From: Lachnospiraceae bacterium
GTDB taxonomy: Bacteria; Bacillota_A; Clostridia; Lachnospirales; Lachnospiraceae
Length of the DNA: 64,000 nt
Direction: 5' to 3'
Assembly: GCA_004556565.1 (NCBI GenBank)
Contig: SFGN01000003.1
Span: forward strand, 48,252-112,251
Both the position numbers and the translations under genes were made by a program. Position 1 is the first letter of the stretch; every line of letters begins with the position of its first letter. This document shows positions 61,147-64,000 of this stretch, in pieces. The notes beneath the pieces are model-generated. The model did no database searches. It worked only from the letters and a program-made list of their open reading frames with translations, and was not told the DNA's origin.

Positions 61147-63586
61147 TCACCATACAAAGTCATCTTTACATATTGTAGAAGGAATCGTCAACAAGCTTGA
61201 GGCGGTTGGCATACGCTGCTGGTATGCTCCGAGGGATACTGAAGGTGCTTATGCATCCAGCATTGCCAAAGCATTGAATAGTTGTTCTGTATTTCTTTTG
61301 ATCTTGAACCGCGCGGCATCGGAATCATTCCATGTGTTAAATGAAATTGATATGGCTGCCAAGAGGCTTACCCGTAATGAAGATGTAAAAATTATACCAT
61401 TTCATGTGGCAGACGACGAGATTGGCGCGGATGCACAATACTATCTTGGGCGTATACATTGGGTTGATGCAATGACACCGCCGATGTATCAGAGAATCGA
61501 CGAGCTTGTAGAGCATATTTCCAGGCTTTTACAGAAAGAAATACACGAAACAGGGAAATCAACAGAGCCGGAAGTACAGAAATATCGGCTGATTGATAAA
61601 CATCCGCAGACAAGAGAGGTATTTGACGGGCGGGATCATTTGATAGAACAGATCCACAGAACTTTTGAAGAGGGGAAGCGGGTGTTGTTCTTAGAAGGAA
61701 TTGGCGGTATCGGGAAAAGTGAGCTTGCAAAGCAGTTTGCCGTTCGCTATCAGGATGAATATAACCACATACTTTTTGTGACTTACACTTCAACTCTGGA
61801 AAAGTTGTTCTACGATTCAACTGCAGTTATTATTGAAAACCTGGAGATTCATCAAGAAGATGAATCGGAATATTTTCTAAAGAAGCTGAAAGTGCTTCAG
61901 AGTATTACGGATGAAAAAACATTAATTATCGTGGATAATTTTGATGTGGACGACGATCCGAGGCTGAAAGAATTTCTGACGGGAAATTATCGTGTCATCT
62001 TTACGACCAGAAATGCCCATCCGGGGTATACATCTATAAAAATCGGTGCCATTGAAGATATGGATGTCCTGAAAGGAATTTTTGAACAGAATTACGGCGA
62101 CAGGATACCGGAAGAGGATATGCCGGCACTGGAAGAGATATTCCATCTGATCGAGTATCATACCTACACGATTGAGCTGATCGCAAAACAAATGGAAGCA
62201 AGTTTTTTGAGTGCAGATGAAATGCTGAGTATTTTAAAGCAGGGGCAGCTTCAGAAGTTGATTTCGGAGACCGTAGCGGGACGGAATGACAGAAAGACTG
62301 CTTTTGCACACATTTGTTCTGTGTTTAATATGAGCAATTTGCAGGATGACGAAAAAAGAATTTTAATGTATCTGTCCATAATGGGAACGCAAGGTGTGCC
62401 GGCTGTCAGATTTAAAGAGTGGGCAGAACTGGAATCCTTTGAAATCGTGAACCGGCTTATACGCAAGAGCTGGATACGCAAAGAGGCAGGGCAAAAACTG
62501 TCCCTGCATCCACTGGTAAAAGAAGTCGTTTATTATATGCTGAATCCGAGAGTGAAAAATTGCCGGAGTTTTCTGGAAGAGCTTTCAAAATATTGTTTTG
62601 GGGCATGGGGCAGACCGTATAAAGAAAATGTTGCAATTGCCGGAAATCTTATTTCTGTACTTGAGTATTTTACCGTTCCGGTTGAGTATGAAATTGAGAT
62701 TTTTGAACCATTTTGCAGTGTTTTATGGCAGGTTGGGCGGTTCGATGATTCAATCAGGTTTGGTCATCGGTTGTATGAAGCCTGTGTGGAGAAATATGGT
62801 GTTAATAGTATGGAAACGGGATTTGCCGCGAAGTCTCTTGGAGGGGATTATTTTAACGCCGGACGATTGAAAGAATCTGTTCCCTGGTACAGACAGGGAC
62901 TTGAAAGCATGCTTCTTAGCGGAGAAGAGGAAAACGAAGATTTAGCCATGTCTTATGAAAAAGTGGCGCGCTGCTATACTTGGGAGTATGAGCAGGATTT
63001 TTCAAAAGCAGAAGAATATTTCCAAAAAGCACTTGACATACGTCTGCGTCTTCGGGATGCCCTGCTGTGTGGGGAAAAGAAAAAGATGCTGATGAAAAAT
63101 GAGAATTATGGAATTGAAAAGGCTGAGGAGCGGATTGGTGAAAATTATATGGAAATGGGACGTATGTATCAGATGATGGGAAATTACGAAAAAGGATTAG
63201 AGCTTGCTAAGATGCAAGAGAATATTATCGTAACATATTGTCCGCAGAATGTATCAGGGCGTGCATATGCCCAATACGACCAGGGAGTTTGTTATTATTA
63301 TCTTGGAGTTCGGGAAAAAGCAGCCGGAAAAGAAGATTCCGCCAGAGATAGATGGCACGATGCGGAAGCCTGTCTGGAGAAAGCGTTGGAATCTAATCTA
63401 AAGATGCGAGGCGGACTTGCCATTGATACGATCGATAATCAGGAATATCTGGCAGATGTTTACGCTGCACTTGGAAATTATGGAGAAGCCTCCAACGGTT
63501 ATATGGCGGCTGTTTCTATGATTGAAAGCCTTTTGGGAAAAGACGACCCCAGGATTGATACGGTAAAACAGAAAATGATGTTTTAG
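61124..63586 (+). CDS. TIR-NB-ARC-TPR protein (bacterial NLR-like, candidate antiphage effector)
   Basis: Encodes 820 residues. Residues 1-150 form a TIR domain (DVFISHHTKSS, CWYAPRDTEGAY, the conserved Glu in VLNEIDMA), a fold that often cleaves NAD+. Residues about 180-460 form an NB-ARC ATPase with P-loop GIGGIGKSELAKQF, Walker B TLIIVDNFDV, TTRNAH sensor and a winged helix with LHPLVKEVV. The rest (about 480-820) is made of TPR-like helical repeats, the likely sensor. The layout matches NLR-like immune proteins in which ligand binding leads to TIR activation and cell death. ATG 61124 follows GGGAGGAAG. All key motifs look intact, unlike the decayed neighbours. Confidence 0.9.
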   Translation: MNIDVFISHHTKSSLHIVEGIVNKLEAVGIRCWYAPRDTEGAYASSIAKALNSCSVFLLILNRAASESFHVLNEIDMAAKRLTRNEDVKIIPFHVADDEIGADAQYYLGRIHWVDAMTPPMYQRIDELVEHISRLLQKEIHETGKSTEPEVQKYRLIDKHPQTREVFDGRDHLIEQIHRTFEEGKRVLFLEGIGGIGKSELAKQFAVRYQDEYNHILFVTYTSTLEKLFYDSTAVIIENLEIHQEDESEYFLKKLKVLQSITDEKTLIIVDNFDVDDDPRLKEFLTGNYRVIFTTRNAHPGYTSIKIGAIEDMDVLKGIFEQNYGDRIPEEDMPALEEIFHLIEYHTYTIELIAKQMEASFLSADEMLSILKQGQLQKLISETVAGRNDRKTAFAHICSVFNMSNLQDDEKRILMYLSIMGTQGVPAVRFKEWAELESFEIVNRLIRKSWIRKEAGQKLSLHPLVKEVVYYMLNPRVKNCRSFLEELSKYCFGAWGRPYKENVAIAGNLISVLEYFTVPVEYEIEIFEPFCSVLWQVGRFDDSIRFGHRLYEACVEKYGVNSMETGFAAKSLGGDYFNAGRLKESVPWYRQGLESMLLSGEEENEDLAMSYEKVARCYTWEYEQDFSKAEEYFQKALDIRLRLRDALLCGEKKKMLMKNENYGIEKAEERIGENYMEMGRMYQMMGNYEKGLELAKMQENIIVTYCPQNVSGRAYAQYDQGVCYYYLGVREKAAGKEDSARDRWHDAEACLEKALESNLKMRGGLAIDTIDNQEYLADVYAALGNYGEASNGYMAAVSMIESLLGKDDPRIDTVKQKMMF

Positions 63587-63607
63587 AATTGTTAAGGAGA
63601 GCCAGTA

Positions 63608-63919
63608 ATGTATCATTATATTTTATTTGATCTGGACGGTACAATCACAGAATCGGCGCCCGGAATTGTAAATTCTGTTCGTTACGCGCTGAACAAAATG
63701 AAATACGAGGTAAGGGATGAGGAAGAACTGCTCAGGTTTATAGGGCCGCCTCTTATTGATTCCATGAAAAAGTTTTATGGCATGAATGATGAACAGGCGG
63801 AACAGGCAGTTGTATTCTACAGAGAGTATTTTTCTGAAAAAGGACTTTTTGAAAATTCTGTTTATGACGGGATTGAAGAATGCCTGAAACAGTTAAAAGA
63901 AAAGGCTCTTCATGGGTAA
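63608..63919 (+). pseudogene. HAD-family phosphatase, truncated by foreign DNA
   Basis: Encodes about 100 native residues: ILFDLDGTITESAPGI (motif I with both Asp) and the helical cap (FIGPPLIDSMKKFYG). The family (phosphoglycolate phosphatase/PpaX-like) is normally about 215 residues. After CLKQLKEK near 63903 the sequence becomes unrelated and stops at TAA 63917-63919. HAD motifs II to IV are missing. The junction probably marks the end of an inserted element. Confidence 0.8.
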
Positions 63920-64000
63920 TAGTGGGTGAAAAACACCCACAACCCCAGCGTTTATGCTGATTATGCGGTTTTAGGTTTCCGGTTAGGAAGTGGAATCCTC
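63900..64000. mobile_element. Probable left end of an inserted element (extends past the window)
   Basis: From about 63903 the HAD gene gives way to DNA with a perfect hairpin, GTGGGTG (63922-63928) and CACCCAC (63934-63940). On minus, a frame entering from the right edge ends at TAA (63961-63963) with RIPLPNRKPKTA, possibly the C terminus of a recombinase or other element gene. The element type cannot be named from 100 bases. Confidence 0.4.

Overview
The window looks like the chromosome of a gut Lachnospiraceae bacterium (Firmicutes, Clostridia). The reasons are the low-to-moderate GC content, strong AGGAGG ribosome binding sites, a sporulation-type tepA-spoIIIE/ftsK order, Rex, NfnAB, a CFI-box protein and a galacto-N-biose/lacto-N-biose utilisation operon of the mucin-forager type. 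The assignment to family is inference; no species is claimed.

Layout. 1-740: the end of the infC-rpmI-rplT operon. 1000-1083: a minus-strand tRNA-Leu with anticodon AAG. 1.5-14.4 kb: host-glycan foraging. This holds a very large secreted GH95 fucosidase with S-layer (SLH) domains, split by a one-base frameshift, then a GH112 phosphorylase, a lipoprotein-dependent ABC sugar importer, a 55-residue membrane protein and an N-acetylhexosamine 1-kinase. Together these could release fucose from a mucin or milk-type glycan, import Gal-beta-1,3-GlcNAc/GalNAc, phosphorolyse it and phosphorylate the freed amino sugar. 14.5-20.2 kb: the dgt-dnaG-rpoD-trmK-nif3 macromolecular synthesis operon. 20.3-26.8 kb: a ThrRS-like/uridine kinase fusion, aroC (minus), an L,D-transpeptidase with an unusual acidic repeat, tgt and yajC. 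26.9-33.7 kb: leuB-ilvD-ilvB-serC-serA. 33.9-36 kb: a GntR regulator and isocitrate dehydrogenase. 36-38 kb: an ABC-F ATPase (minus), divergent from rex. 39-53 kb: nnr-alr-mazF, yebC, a CFI-box protein, metY, tepA-ftsK, fhs, folD and a zinc-ribbon/TPR protein. 53-58.1 kb: an iron alcohol dehydrogenase, nfnAB, a C_GCAxxG_C_C redox-type protein and rlmH.

58.1-64 kb is clearly different. It is a decaying accessory island. It contains a cassette of tiny overlapping genes, a convergent XRE repressor with palindromic operator-like sites, a chimeric remnant (secreted-protein N terminus joined to an SLH tail), an N-terminally destroyed RelA/SpoT-domain gene and a small gene killed by a stop and a frameshift. 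It ends with an intact TIR-NB-ARC-TPR protein of 820 residues, a bacterial NLR-like immune candidate preceded by an overlapping 58-residue ORF. The last gene, a HAD phosphatase, is cut off after about 100 residues by unrelated DNA, which suggests that an inserted element begins at the right edge.

The most interesting signals are: the TIR-NLR with its small overlapping partner ORF; an identical 15-base -10/ATG block at two island loci that would give leaderless mRNAs; the SLH-anchored fucosidase with its frameshift; the tRNA-Leu with A at the wobble position; the MazF toxin with no visible antitoxin; and the GntR promoter with a perfect inverted repeat over its -10 box.
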